NCBI GenBank assembly: GCA_024641005.1
Contig: JAHEDX010000025.1
Coordinates: forward strand, 1 to 49,256
Direction of reading: 5' to 3'
Source of the DNA: Acidimicrobiaceae bacterium
Lineage (GTDB): Bacteria; Actinomycetota; Acidimicrobiia; Acidimicrobiales; Ilumatobacteraceae
DNA: 49,256 nucleotides
The notes under the pieces are model-generated. The model saw nothing but the letters and a program-made list of their open reading frames with translations. It did not search any database and had not been told where the DNA came from. Positions within the stretch are counted from its first letter, which is position 1, and each line of letters starts with the position of its first letter. Both the position numbers and the translations under genes were made by a program. Shown in pieces: positions 19,397-27,899 of this stretch.

Positions 19397-20572
19397 GTGC
19401 CTCCCATGACCGCCGAGCAGCGACGGCTTCTGCCGTTGATCTTCGCCGTCACCCTCACGAGCATCATGGGCAACTCGCTGCTGTCACCGGCGATACCCGA
19501 CATCCTCTCTACATTCGGCCGCCCGCAGAGTGCGGCCGGCCTGCTGGTCGCGGTGACAGCCCTTCCCGGCATCGTGGTCGCACCGGTCGTGGGCGTGCTC
19601 GCCGACCGGATGGGACGACGCAACGTACTCGTACCGTGCCTGGCCGTTTTCGGCGCTGCCGGCGTGCTCGTCGCGATCGCCCCGACGTTCCACCTGCTGC
19701 TGTTGGCGCGATTCGCGATGGGCTTCGGGGCGGCCGGGCTGGTCAACCTCGCGATCGTGTTGATCGGCGACACGTTTCCGGCGGATCAGCAGACGTACTG
19801 GATCGGCAAGAACGCCGGCGTGCTCACGACGGCCCTCGCCACCTTCCCGATCTTGTCGGGGTTTCTCACCGACACCGTCGGCTGGCGATGGGCCCTCGCC
19901 CCGTGTGGGCTCGGTCTGGTGACCGCCGCAGTTGCGTGGTTCATGCTCGATGCCGGCCGGCCGGAATCACCGGACAGCGTGCGCACACAACTCGGTGGGG
20001 TCGGCGAGGCGCTGCGCAATCCCACGGTTCTCGGGACGCTCGTCGGAGGTGGTCTGGCGTTTGCGGTGTTGTTCGGGGTCTTCCTGGCGGTGCTTCCGAA
20101 CCATCTCGAGGGCGAATTCGGACTGAGCGCCGGATGGCGCGGCCTGGTGATCGGTCTGCCCGCGGTGACGTCATCGCTGAGCGCGTTCAACCTCAGCCGA
20201 ATTCGACGGCGCGCGCCCACTGGGACGCTGTTGATCGCGAGTGCAGCGACATGGGTCGTGGCCTTCGCGTTGATCGGGCTCACGTCTGCGCTCAGCGTCC
20301 TGATCGTGGGCACCCTGCTCTACGGACTCGCCGAAGGCGCAATGATCCCGTCGCTCCAGTCGACCGCGTTGGCGAACGCTCCGACCGAACACCGCGCAGC
20401 AGTGATGGCCACCTGGACCGGCTTCGCCCGTTTGGGCCAGACCACGGGCCCACTTGCGGCAGGATTGGTCCTCGGCGCCGCCGGTACGACCTGGGCTCTG
20501 ATGGCGGGAACCGTGGCCGCCGCTGTGTTACTGGCGATCTTCTCGTTCAGCCCGATCAGGAACACCGAGTAG
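19397..20572 (+). CDS. Major facilitator superfamily transporter
   Basis: About 391 residues with 12 predicted membrane helices; a secondary transporter of the drug/sugar exporter type in the inner membrane. The MFS loop 2-3 signature is GVLADRMGRRNVLV, the helix-4 segment is ARFAMGFGAAGLVNLAIV, and the second half repeats the pattern with weaker motifs (FNLSRIRRRAP). Substrate unknown; export is more likely than uptake from the motif C-like glycine-rich helix 5 (FPILSGFLTDTVGWRWAL). The start could be GTG 19388, GTG 19397 or ATG 19406; none has an SD, and 19397 best fits the -10 box. It is divergent from the first oxygenase gene. Confidence 0.9.
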   Translation: MPPMTAEQRRLLPLIFAVTLTSIMGNSLLSPAIPDILSTFGRPQSAAGLLVAVTALPGIVVAPVVGVLADRMGRRNVLVPCLAVFGAAGVLVAIAPTFHLLLLARFAMGFGAAGLVNLAIVLIGDTFPADQQTYWIGKNAGVLTTALATFPILSGFLTDTVGWRWALAPCGLGLVTAAVAWFMLDAGRPESPDSVRTQLGGVGEALRNPTVLGTLVGGGLAFAVLFGVFLAVLPNHLEGEFGLSAGWRGLVIGLPAVTSSLSAFNLSRIRRRAPTGTLLIASAATWVVAFALIGLTSALSVLIVGTLLYGLAEGAMIPSLQSTALANAPTEHRAAVMATWTGFARLGQTTGPLAAGLVLGAAGTTWALMAGTVAAAVLLAIFSFSPIRNTE

Positions 20573-20660
20573 GCGTCGGGTCCACACCGACCACCACAGC
20601 AGGCCGGAACTGCACGTCCACCGCCGTTTGCACGTTTCGAAAATTTCTGCCCCCGGGCTA

Positions 20661-20676
20661 CCTACTGGTCGGTAGG
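20661..20676. promoter_or_regulatory. Palindromic operator over the desaturase promoter
   Basis: CCTACTGGTCGGTAGG has perfect 5-base arms (CCTAC/GTAGG) with 6 bases between. It ends 4 bases before the -10 box of the desaturase gene, so a bound protein would block RNA polymerase. Size and symmetry fit a TetR-family repressor site; the regulator is not encoded nearby. Confidence 0.55.
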
Positions 20677-20680
20677 GCGC

Positions 20681-20686
20681 TACGGT
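20681..20686 (+). promoter_or_regulatory. -10 box (TACGGT) of the desaturase gene
   Basis: TACGGT ends 6 bases before the GTG at 20693, with no SD, so the mRNA is probably leaderless. Confidence 0.55.
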
Positions 20687-20692
20687 GACGTC

Positions 20693-21622
20693 GTGCTCGC
20701 AGCCCAACAAGTGCTCTCCGACCTCGAACCCACCGTCGAGCGTCTGCTCGAACGCCACCTTGCGACATCGAAAGAGTGGTTCCCCCACGAGCACGTGCCC
20801 TACGGCCGGGGCAAGGACCCGGTCATCGGCGAAGCATGGACGGCTGCCGACGCGGATCTCGCCGGCCACCAGATCGACGACGCAGTGCGCTCCTCGCTGC
20901 TCGTCAACCTCCTCACCGAGGACAACCTGCCCTACTACTTCCGCACTGTCGAGCAGATGTTCGGCAACGACGACGCGTGGGGCACCTGGGTCCGCCGCTG
21001 GACCGCCGAGGAGGGTCGCCATTCGATGGCCATCTACGGCTACCTGATGGCGACGCGGGCCATCGATCCACACGAGCTCGAGCGCTCACGCATGGCGCAG
21101 GTATCCGGCGGCATCACCCCGACGCCCGAATCGCTCCAGGACGGGTTCGTCTACCTCGCCCTGCAAGAGCTGGCGACACGGATCGCTCACCGCTCGACCG
21201 GCAAGATGATGGGCGACCCGGCAGGGTACGAAGTGATGATGCGCGTGGCGGGCGACGAGAACCTGCACCAGCTCTTCTATCGCGATCTCGCCGCGGCGGC
21301 GATCGAACTCGACCCCGACGGGATGGTGTGTGCGATGGAGCGTCAGGTCACGTCATTCGCCATGCCGGGCACCGGCATCCCCAACTTCGCCGAGCACGCC
21401 AAACGCATCGCCGCGGCAGGCATCTATGACCTCGCTGTGCACCACGAGCAGATCCTGGTCCCGGTCGTGCAGCGGATCTGGAATGTCGAGAACCTGGAGG
21501 GTCTGTCGGCCGAGGGCGAGCAGGCACGCGACCGTCTGATGGCCCGCATGGCCAAGAGCGAGCGGGTCGCCAATCGACTCACCGAGCGCCGCGAGCGCCA
21601 AGCCGCGCCGGCGCTGGCCTGA
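20693..21622 (+). CDS. Acyl-[acyl-carrier-protein] desaturase (soluble di-iron)
   Basis: A 309-residue soluble fatty-acid desaturase (FA_desaturase_2 family, like mycobacterial DesA1/DesA2 and plant stearoyl-ACP desaturase). It inserts a double bond into ACP-bound acyl chains using O2 and reduced ferredoxin. The di-iron ligands are visible in order: Glu in TEDNLPYYFR, EExxH in TAEEGRHSMAI, Glu in LQELATRIAH, and DExxH in AGDENLHQLFY. The length is somewhat shorter than plant enzymes but normal for actinobacteria. GTG 20693 fits the -10 box. The palindrome at 20661-20676 implies repression, probably by a fatty-acid-sensing regulator. A hairpin terminator follows. Confidence 0.93.
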   Translation: MLAAQQVLSDLEPTVERLLERHLATSKEWFPHEHVPYGRGKDPVIGEAWTAADADLAGHQIDDAVRSSLLVNLLTEDNLPYYFRTVEQMFGNDDAWGTWVRRWTAEEGRHSMAIYGYLMATRAIDPHELERSRMAQVSGGITPTPESLQDGFVYLALQELATRIAHRSTGKMMGDPAGYEVMMRVAGDENLHQLFYRDLAAAAIELDPDGMVCAMERQVTSFAMPGTGIPNFAEHAKRIAAAGIYDLAVHHEQILVPVVQRIWNVENLEGLSAEGEQARDRLMARMAKSERVANRLTERRERQAAPALA

Positions 21623-21659
21623 CCGTACGGCCGCGACCCATCGCTGCGGAGCGGCACCA

Positions 21660-21679
21660 GGCCATCCTGACGGATGGCC
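21660..21679. terminator. Perfect hairpin between convergent genes
   Basis: GGCCATCC and GGATGGCC form an 8-bp perfect stem with a 4-base loop (TGAC), 38 bases after the desaturase stop and 12 bases beyond the stop of the facing oxygenase gene. No T-run. It can serve both strands. Confidence 0.65.
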
Positions 21680-21691
21680 ACAACCGAATGA

Positions 21692-22531
21692 TCAGCGCTC
21701 GCCGCGGAGTTCTCGAATGCGTTGTTGGAGGAACTCGTACGCCGTGCGACCCTCGGCCAGCACGACATCGTCGGCCGGATGCAAGAACAACGGGAGCGAC
21801 ATCCGCGCGACCCGTGCGGCATCGCCGGTGGGGTTCACCACACGATGAGTGGTGGCCGGGTAGTAGCCCCCGGTCGCCAGGTCGAGCATCTCGCCCCCGT
21901 TGATCGCCAGCGAACCCGGGTCGCACGGGACCGGGAACCATGCACCATCGGCACCGAGCAGTTCGAGGCCCGGCTGATCCGATGCCGGCAGAACAGTCAG
22001 CAGGTTGATGTCCTCGTGGGCTGCAGCGCGGACCGCTCCGTCGGGAACATGTGCCGGGAGCGGCGGGTAGCGCAGGACGCGCAACAACGTTCGTACGCTG
22101 TCCTGCATCATCGTCGAGAGCGGCATCGACAGTCGGTCGGTGATCTCGTCGGGAGTGTTCGCCTCGACCCAGTCGAGCAGGGTCAGTGCCAGCGACATCG
22201 CATCCTCGCGATATCGCAGAGCGGCGTCGCTGACCTGGGAGGGATAGACCGACCAGGGGTACACGTGGAAGAACTCCTTGAGGTCTCTGACCTCGAATCC
22301 CTTCGCGGTCTCGCTGATCGTCGGTGGAAAGTAACCGGACTGCGAGTCGGTGGTCGTGTACTCCATCACCTCGGGATCGTCGAGGAGAGCCGACCACTCC
22401 CGGTAGATCTGTTCGACCATCGGCCATGACAGTGGATGGTTCACGAGCACCGCGAACCCTGTCTCCCTCAGACTGGTCGCGAACTGCGCGGGCGCATCGG
22501 GACTCTTGAAATCTACGACGGCGACATCCAT
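21692..22531 (-). CDS. 2-oxoglutarate/Fe(II)-dependent oxygenase (second copy)
   Basis: A 279-residue 2OG-Fe(II) oxygenase of the isopenicillin N synthase type, smaller than the one at 18277-19317. The iron ligands are HED in RAAAHEDINLLTVL and His in ATTHRVVNP; the 2OG-contact Arg is in ARMSLPLFLHP. The N-terminal half has GFAVLVNHPLSW and a substrate-pocket segment around SGYFPPTISETAKG. The substrate is not identifiable. The ATG at 22531 has no SD and follows a TAGCGT box by 6 bases. It is convergent with the desaturase and lies downstream of the response-regulator gene on the same strand, 128 bases away. Confidence 0.9.
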   Translation of the reverse strand: MDVAVVDFKSPDAPAQFATSLRETGFAVLVNHPLSWPMVEQIYREWSALLDDPEVMEYTTTDSQSGYFPPTISETAKGFEVRDLKEFFHVYPWSVYPSQVSDAALRYREDAMSLALTLLDWVEANTPDEITDRLSMPLSTMMQDSVRTLLRVLRYPPLPAHVPDGAVRAAAHEDINLLTVLPASDQPGLELLGADGAWFPVPCDPGSLAINGGEMLDLATGGYYPATTHRVVNPTGDAARVARMSLPLFLHPADDVVLAEGRTAYEFLQQRIRELRGER

Positions 22532-22537
22532 ACCATC

Positions 22538-22543
22538 ACGCTA
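22538..22543 (-). promoter_or_regulatory. -10 box (TAGCGT) of the second oxygenase gene
   Basis: TAGCGT ends 6 bases before the ATG at 22531 on the minus strand. It shows that the gene has its own promoter despite following the two-component operon. Confidence 0.55.
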
Positions 22544-22659
22544 TTGAGTCCGCCCCAGACGGCAACGCAACGGGGCGACGACGGACCGAACCGACCGGTG
22601 GTGCGACGACACGGACGGGAGCACGTCACGACCCTCGGAACAGTCCGCTTGCAGGATGC

Positions 22660-23322
22660 TCACGCGCGAAGAAACGTCAGCACGGCGAGGACTCGACGGT
22701 GATTTCCATCCTCGATGTCGAGCCCGAGCTTGGTGAACACGTTGGAGATGTGTTTCTCGACGGCACCGTTCGAGACCACGAGCCGCTCGGCAATGCCGGC
22801 GTTCGAGAGGCCCTCCGCCATCAGGTTCAACACCTCTCGCTCGCGCGGGGTCAGGCGGTCGAGTTCGTTGGTACGCCTGGAACGACCGAGAATCTGGCTG
22901 ACCACCTCGGCGTCGACCGCGCTCCCCCCAGCGGCCACACGTCGCAGCGAAACCAGGAAATCGTCGACATCGATGACCCGGTCCTTCAGCAGGTAGCCGA
23001 CGCCGGAGACATCGCCCGCGAGCAGGTCGCCCGCGTACCGCTCCTCGACGTACTGAGACAGAACGAGTACGGCGATGTGTGGGTACCGCTGCCGGATCTC
23101 GATCGCAGCGCGCAGACCTTCGTCGGTGTGGGTGGGAGGCATCCGCACATCGATCAGACACAGGTCGGGTTCGTGTTCGGTGACCGCATCGAGAAGAGCG
23201 CCGGCATCCCCCACCGCCGAAACCACCTCGATGCCCGAATCGGTGAGCAACCGCACCAGTCCGTCCCGCAGCAATACCGAGTCGTCGGCGACGATCGCTC
23301 TGAGTGGGGATTCATCGTTCAT
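22660..23322 (-). CDS. NarL/LuxR-type response regulator
   Basis: About 220 residues: a receiver domain (acidic pair Asp13-Asp14, phospho-acceptor Asp58 in LCLIDVRMPP, Lys in YLLKDRV) and a C-terminal LuxR-type helix-turn-helix (LTPREREVLNLMAEGLSN and AIAERL-like recognition region ending VEKHISNVFTKLGL). It activates or represses genes when phosphorylated by the kinase encoded just upstream. GTG 23331, ATG 23328 and ATG 23322 are all possible; the SD GGAGG is 9 bases from ATG 23322. It overlaps or abuts the kinase stop. Likely targets are its own operon and the ABC exporter. Confidence 0.93.
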   Translation of the reverse strand: MNDESPLRAIVADDSVLLRDGLVRLLTDSGIEVVSAVGDAGALLDAVTEHEPDLCLIDVRMPPTHTDEGLRAAIEIRQRYPHIAVLVLSQYVEERYAGDLLAGDVSGVGYLLKDRVIDVDDFLVSLRRVAAGGSAVDAEVVSQILGRSRRTNELDRLTPREREVLNLMAEGLSNAGIAERLVVSNGAVEKHISNVFTKLGLDIEDGNHRRVLAVLTFLRA

Positions 23323-23327
23323 GACCA

Positions 23328-24806
23328 TCACCCTCCGTTGGGGATTTCGGCGATCAGCGTGGTGGGGCCGCCCGTCGGCGAGGTCACGGCCAGCGTGCCG
23401 TCGACACCGTGGACTCTTGCCCGGATGCCTGCCACCCCGGTGCCCTTCGATGGATCGACGCCACCGACGCCGTCATCGTGGACGACGATTCGAACATCCC
23501 GACCCACTCGGGTGACGTGCACCGAGGCGACCCGGGCCTGTGCGTGCTTGAGCACGTTCGCGATCGCCTCGTTGACGATGAAGTACACCGTCTCGGCGAC
23601 ATCGGTCGTCAGAGCGAGATCCGGGTCGACGTGGACCGAGATCGGAATCGGCGAGCCGCTCACCACGGCAGAAAGCGCTGCATCGACGCCGCGATCCTCG
23701 AGTATCGCGGGGTGTAATCCTCGGCCGAGTTGACGGAGTTCGCCGATCGAACCCTGCACCTTCTGTCGGGCGCTGCCGATCAACTCCTTCGCCCGAGCAG
23801 GGTTTCGATCGATCTGTTGCTCGGCCATTCCCAGGTCGAGACCGATCGCGACGAGTTGTTGCTGCACCCCATCGTGCAGGTTGCGTTCGATGCGACGACG
23901 CTCGCTCGCCACGGCATCGAGAATGTCGGAGCGCTGCGACGAGAGCGTGCTCACGCGCATCTCCGCCATCGCGAGACGGTCGGTGCCGAGGAACCAGCTG
24001 TCGATCTGCGCCTTCAGACTCGCCATGAAGATCGCGACCCGCGGGATCGCTCCGGCGAAGAAGGCTGCGAGCGGCAGAACCAGGATGCCGACTGCGCCGG
24101 TGTCGATCCCGGTACCGAGGCTGAACCCGGGACCGTTGATGATCCCGTCGCCGAACACCGCTTGCAGCACGAACGACAGCGGGAATGCGGCAAGACCGAA
24201 CAGCATCGGTGCCAGTACCACGTTCAAGGCGACGAAACCGACGTGCCGCCAACGAACCGGATCGGTGATCACCCTCTTGAGGTTGCGTGGCCCGGCACCG
24301 CTGACGGGGCGCGGGGTCAACAGCTCGATCCGGTGCCCGGCCAACTTCGCGAAGTGCCGCTCGATCAGGGCGAACTGCTCGACCATCAAGAAGAACGGGA
24401 CGACGAGCAACAGGCCGACCAGGATGAACGTCAGGCCGAAGGCAAGTGTTGCGACGGTGACCATCGCTGCGAAGAGAAACGGGGCCGCCAGAGTGCTGAA
24501 GAACAGGTAGCCGAGCGCCCACCATCCCTGCGGGTCGGCGAGCGGCCGGAACCACGTCTCGGCGAGATCCTTGGCGCGGTCCCAGTCCCATCCCGAACCG
24601 CCGTCAGATGTCGGTGCGGCGCCGACCTGCGCTGCACCACCTTCGCCGGGGGGCGGGAGCGGCGGCGGAGGGGGCAGATCACTCACCGCGCCAGTCTCGC
24701 GCCCCGATGGACCGGATGACGACGAGCGGGCCGTGTCGACTCCGCTGGTACTCCACATCGCGCCGCTGCCCGTCGACGTCCACCTCGGTGGTGGCAGCCG
24801 GTTCAT
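23328..24806 (-). CDS. Membrane sensor histidine kinase (HisKA_3 type)
   Basis: A 492-residue kinase. After a proline-rich N-terminus (residues 44-54), hydrophobic helices lie at about 97-122, 124-142, 187-217 and 238-262, with almost no extracellular loop, so it probably senses a signal within the membrane or via the ABC transporter. The HisKA_3 box ERRRIERNLHDGVQQQL has the phospho-His at 311. The ATPase domain shows VNEAIANVLKHA (N box) and DDGVGG plus GVAGIRARV (G boxes). The ATG at 24806 overlaps the permease stop as ATGA and has GAGGT 5 bases before it. A GTG about 40 codons in is a less likely start. Confidence 0.92.
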   Translation of the reverse strand: MNRLPPPRWTSTGSGAMWSTSGVDTARSSSSGPSGRETGAVSDLPPPPPLPPPGEGGAAQVGAAPTSDGGSGWDWDRAKDLAETWFRPLADPQGWWALGYLFFSTLAAPFLFAAMVTVATLAFGLTFILVGLLLVVPFFLMVEQFALIERHFAKLAGHRIELLTPRPVSGAGPRNLKRVITDPVRWRHVGFVALNVVLAPMLFGLAAFPLSFVLQAVFGDGIINGPGFSLGTGIDTGAVGILVLPLAAFFAGAIPRVAIFMASLKAQIDSWFLGTDRLAMAEMRVSTLSSQRSDILDAVASERRRIERNLHDGVQQQLVAIGLDLGMAEQQIDRNPARAKELIGSARQKVQGSIGELRQLGRGLHPAILEDRGVDAALSAVVSGSPIPISVHVDPDLALTTDVAETVYFIVNEAIANVLKHAQARVASVHVTRVGRDVRIVVHDDGVGGVDPSKGTGVAGIRARVHGVDGTLAVTSPTGGPTTLIAEIPNGG

Positions 24807-27010
24807 GCCGCACCTCGCAGTGTGACGGTCACCGGCCGACGACCGGCGCTGCGGACGGTCAGGAGTGCCAGCAGGACCAGGGCCACGAAGGTTCCGGCTG
24901 CGATGAACGGGATCGAACCCACTGCATCGACGACCCCGATGTCGACTGCGTTGCTCGCCTCGAAGGAGGCGATGATCCCACGAGTCCCCAGCGCTCCGAG
25001 CGCCAGCCCGCCCACCAGGCCAATCGCCCCGAGCGGAAGGAGCTCGCGAACCAGCAGACCGCGAAGGCGGCGGCGACGTGCGCCGAGCGCCTGCAGAGCC
25101 GCGAGCTCGTGGCGCCGCTCGAACAGGCTGACAGTCATCGATGACAGCACCGCGAGCGCTGCGACGCCGGCAACGATCACACCGATGGCTCCGAAGATCA
25201 GCACGATCGCGGCACGCCCGGCCGCGTCATCGGCGGCGAGGTCGGCCGCCGAGATCGTTCGCGAGGCCGCCGGGAGCACCAGGTCGGGATGCTCCTGCAT
25301 CGACCAGATGGTGTTCACCATGCCTGGTTCGCCCAGGTCGGCGGCCAGGACCGTGCGATCGAGGTAGAGCGACCGGCTGAAGTCGTCGGACAACCCGACC
25401 AGTTCGTATTCGAAACGCCCGCTGGCGAGGTCGACGACGAGCGTGTCTCCGACCTCTAGACCGTTGCGCTCTGCAAATCCAGCGCTCGCGACCGCTTCAC
25501 GGCCGGCCGGATGGACCCAGCGCCCGTCCGTGAGCATCGGATCGAACATCTCGGTGTCGACCTCCAGCCCGTACAGATCGATCTGCCATTCCTCGAGCTC
25601 GCCCTCGACATAGATCCCCGACTCGGTGTCGGCCATGCCGGCGGTGACCGATTCGGGGAATGGGAGGCCCGCGTCGCGCGCAGAGGTCACCGACTGCGAC
25701 GACCATGGCTCGTGGGTCGCGGAGTTGAAGTTGTTGACCGACGTCGCCAGGCTCGGGATCAGGAAGGCGGCGCCGACGGCTGCAGCGATCTGCACGACCA
25801 CTGCCAGCGTGCGTGCGGGCCGATGCAACGATGCGCGCGATGCCATACGCCCGAGCAGTCCTCCGACCGGGACCCTGGCAGCAAGCCGGTGTGTCCAACG
25901 ACCGCCGAACGGTGCGCCTTCTCGATCGCGAAGGGCCTCCGCCAGAGGGAGCTTCGTCACCCGACGTGCGGCGCGTGCCGCCACCAGCCGTGCGCCGAGC
26001 ATCACCCCGACGGCACTGCCGGCGAGAACCCGCCAATCGATCGCGAAATCAGGCGTGATGCCGATGAACTCCTCGAGCACCATCCTGGCGATGAAGTTGC
26101 TGATGAGGATGCCCAGTGGCAGCCCGATCACGAGTGCGACCGTCGTGATGCCGAGCGAGATCCGACGCAGCCGCCGTCGCAGCGGCCTCGACCGTCCTCC
26201 GAGTGCACGCATGACGGCTACCTCCCGAGTGCGCTCGGTGATCAGCGTGTTCGTCGTCGACGCCAGCAGCACCAGCGCGACCAGACCCGCCATGATGCCG
26301 AGCAATCCGATCAAGGTGCTGACTTGCTGAATGTCCTGGTCGATCGGCGTCGAGCCGTCCGGCAGGTACACGGGGAACGTGGTGAAGGTGTCACCGTCGG
26401 TCTGCAGCACCACTCGCACCTGGTCGGCGATCGAGCGCAGCTCCGACAAACCATCGTCGGAGGCCGTGATGAGGAGCCGGTTGCTGCCCTGGTTGCCGCC
26501 GAGCGCGGTGACCGTCTCGAGATCGGCATACACGACATCGTCCTGCGACCACCACAAGGTGCCACCAGTGCCGACGACGTCGTAGGAGACGCTGTTCGCG
26601 ACGATGCGATCACCCACCGCAGCGAGCGATTCGGACGTCACGACTTCGTCGGCAGCGGCGGGCATGCGGCCGGCGCTGAGCTGCACGATGTCCATCGTCT
26701 GTGCTGCGAAGTCGAGCCCGATCATCCGCGTGAGGAAGCCGTCGGACATTCTGACCGCAATGGTCGCCTCCGCCTCTGCGGCTGCGACGTTGTCCAGTTG
26801 GTTGATGAGCGCAAGTTGTGCCGGACCGAGCGGAGTGGTGTCGACGAAGATGTCCGCCAGACCATCTCTGGCAGCCGCCTCGCGAAGCGTGCCCTTCGAG
26901 ACAGTGGGGATGGCGAGCACGCCAATCGCGCCGACGGCCAATGCCAACGCGAAGATGCTCGCAAGGATGCGGCCCGGGGCCCGGCGGAACTGTCGAAGCA
27001 TCGATCTCAT
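24803..27010 (-). CDS. ABC transporter permease, FtsX/MacB type
   Basis: A 735-residue permease with two FtsX domains, the layout of type VII ABC systems that move lipoproteins or expel peptides and drugs from the membrane rather than carry solutes through a pore. An N-terminal helix (ILASIFALALAVGAIGVLA), a large extracytoplasmic domain, three helices around residues 230-350 with the coupling segment EVAVMRALGGRSRPLRR, then a second helix and external domain, and a matching C-terminal unit with HELAALQALGARRRRLRG. It starts ATGA-overlapped with the ATPase and is ATGA-overlapped with the kinase. Cargo unknown. Confidence 0.9.
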   Translation of the reverse strand: MRSMLRQFRRAPGRILASIFALALAVGAIGVLAIPTVSKGTLREAAARDGLADIFVDTTPLGPAQLALINQLDNVAAAEAEATIAVRMSDGFLTRMIGLDFAAQTMDIVQLSAGRMPAAADEVVTSESLAAVGDRIVANSVSYDVVGTGGTLWWSQDDVVYADLETVTALGGNQGSNRLLITASDDGLSELRSIADQVRVVLQTDGDTFTTFPVYLPDGSTPIDQDIQQVSTLIGLLGIMAGLVALVLLASTTNTLITERTREVAVMRALGGRSRPLRRRLRRISLGITTVALVIGLPLGILISNFIARMVLEEFIGITPDFAIDWRVLAGSAVGVMLGARLVAARAARRVTKLPLAEALRDREGAPFGGRWTHRLAARVPVGGLLGRMASRASLHRPARTLAVVVQIAAAVGAAFLIPSLATSVNNFNSATHEPWSSQSVTSARDAGLPFPESVTAGMADTESGIYVEGELEEWQIDLYGLEVDTEMFDPMLTDGRWVHPAGREAVASAGFAERNGLEVGDTLVVDLASGRFEYELVGLSDDFSRSLYLDRTVLAADLGEPGMVNTIWSMQEHPDLVLPAASRTISAADLAADDAAGRAAIVLIFGAIGVIVAGVAALAVLSSMTVSLFERRHELAALQALGARRRRLRGLLVRELLPLGAIGLVGGLALGALGTRGIIASFEASNAVDIGVVDAVGSIPFIAAGTFVALVLLALLTVRSAGRRPVTVTLRGAA

Positions 27011-27756
27011 GACCCCGCTCCCCGCTCGTCGACCGACGCGACTCGACCGTCGATCATCGACACCACGCGGTCGGCGGCGTCGGCCAGGTTGAGATCGTGG
27101 GTGATGAAGACCACGGTCGTGCCGGTCCGTGTGAGACCGGCCAACAGATCGAACACTGCGTGACCGTTCGCCTGGTCGAGCGCACCAGTCGGCTCGTCGG
27201 CGACGATCAGCGCCGGTCGAGTGACGGTCGCTCGGGCAATTCCCACTCGTTGCTGCTCACCACCGCTCATCTGCGCGGGAAGCTTGTGTGCGTGGCCTCC
27301 CAACCCGACCAGTTCGAGTGCCTCGAGCGCAGCCTGGTGACGCTGACGCCGCCCGACACGACTCCCCAGTTCGAGCGCCAACTCGACGTTCTCGACCGCC
27401 GTCAGCGTGGGCAGCAAGTGGAAGTCCTGGAAGACGATGCCGACATTTCCGCCCCGCCATGCCGCCAACTGATCCGTTTTCATTCGATCGATCCGAGTGC
27501 CGCTCACCACGAGCGAGCCCGAGGTCGGACGGTCGATCCCCGCGATCAATGCGCCGAGCGTGCTCTTTCCCGATCCGGACGGACCGATGACGGCCACCAG
27601 TTCGCCCGGCCGAACGTCGAGATCCACGCCACTGACACCGATCTGCGACGCGTCCCCCTTGCCCCAGATGCGGGTCAGGTCGCGGGCCTCGACGAGGGAT
27701 GCGCCGGCAGTGGGCGGCGCCACCGGGACGGGTGAGAGAAGTGCTGTTGCGTTCAT
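27007..27756 (-). CDS. ABC transporter ATP-binding protein (MacB/LolD type)
   Basis: About 249 residues; the ATPase of the exporter. Walker A GPSGSGKST, Q-loop VFQDFHLLPTLT, signature MSGGEQQRVGIARA, Walker B ALIVADEPTGALD and H-loop FITHD are all intact. It pairs with the FtsX-type permease, whose ATG overlaps its stop. ATG 27756 is chosen; GGAGG sits only one base before it, so the start or an upstream one is uncertain. First gene of the ATPase-permease-kinase-regulator operon. Confidence 0.94.
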   Translation of the reverse strand: MNATALLSPVPVAPPTAGASLVEARDLTRIWGKGDASQIGVSGVDLDVRPGELVAVIGPSGSGKSTLGALIAGIDRPTSGSLVVSGTRIDRMKTDQLAAWRGGNVGIVFQDFHLLPTLTAVENVELALELGSRVGRRQRHQAALEALELVGLGGHAHKLPAQMSGGEQQRVGIARATVTRPALIVADEPTGALDQANGHAVFDLLAGLTRTGTTVVFITHDLNLADAADRVVSMIDGRVASVDERGAGS

Positions 27757-27816
27757 GCCTCCATCGTCGAGAACTCGCGGCTGGGGCGACATGGAGCCGA
27801 CCGGCGAATCGGCGGT

Positions 27817-27828
27817 GGGGTTAACCCC
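27817..27828. promoter_or_regulatory. Perfect 12-base palindrome upstream of the exporter operon
   Basis: GGGGTTAACCCC is a perfect palindrome about 60 bases upstream of the ATPase start and 72 bases upstream of the divergent aldolase gene. The 143-base region (27757-27899) must hold both promoters. The site is a candidate operator for the operon's own response regulator; that is inference. Confidence 0.45.
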
Positions 27829-27885
27829 CGCGCTGCGCCGCGGCAGTGGGGGCGTTCGCGTGATCGCATCGGTGACGTCGGCACC

Positions 27886-27891
27886 TACGAT
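27886..27891 (+). promoter_or_regulatory. -10 box (TACGAT) of the aldolase-family gene
   Basis: TACGAT ends 8 bases before the GTG at 27900; no SD is present. Confidence 0.5.
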
Positions 27892-27899
27892 GTCGGTCT

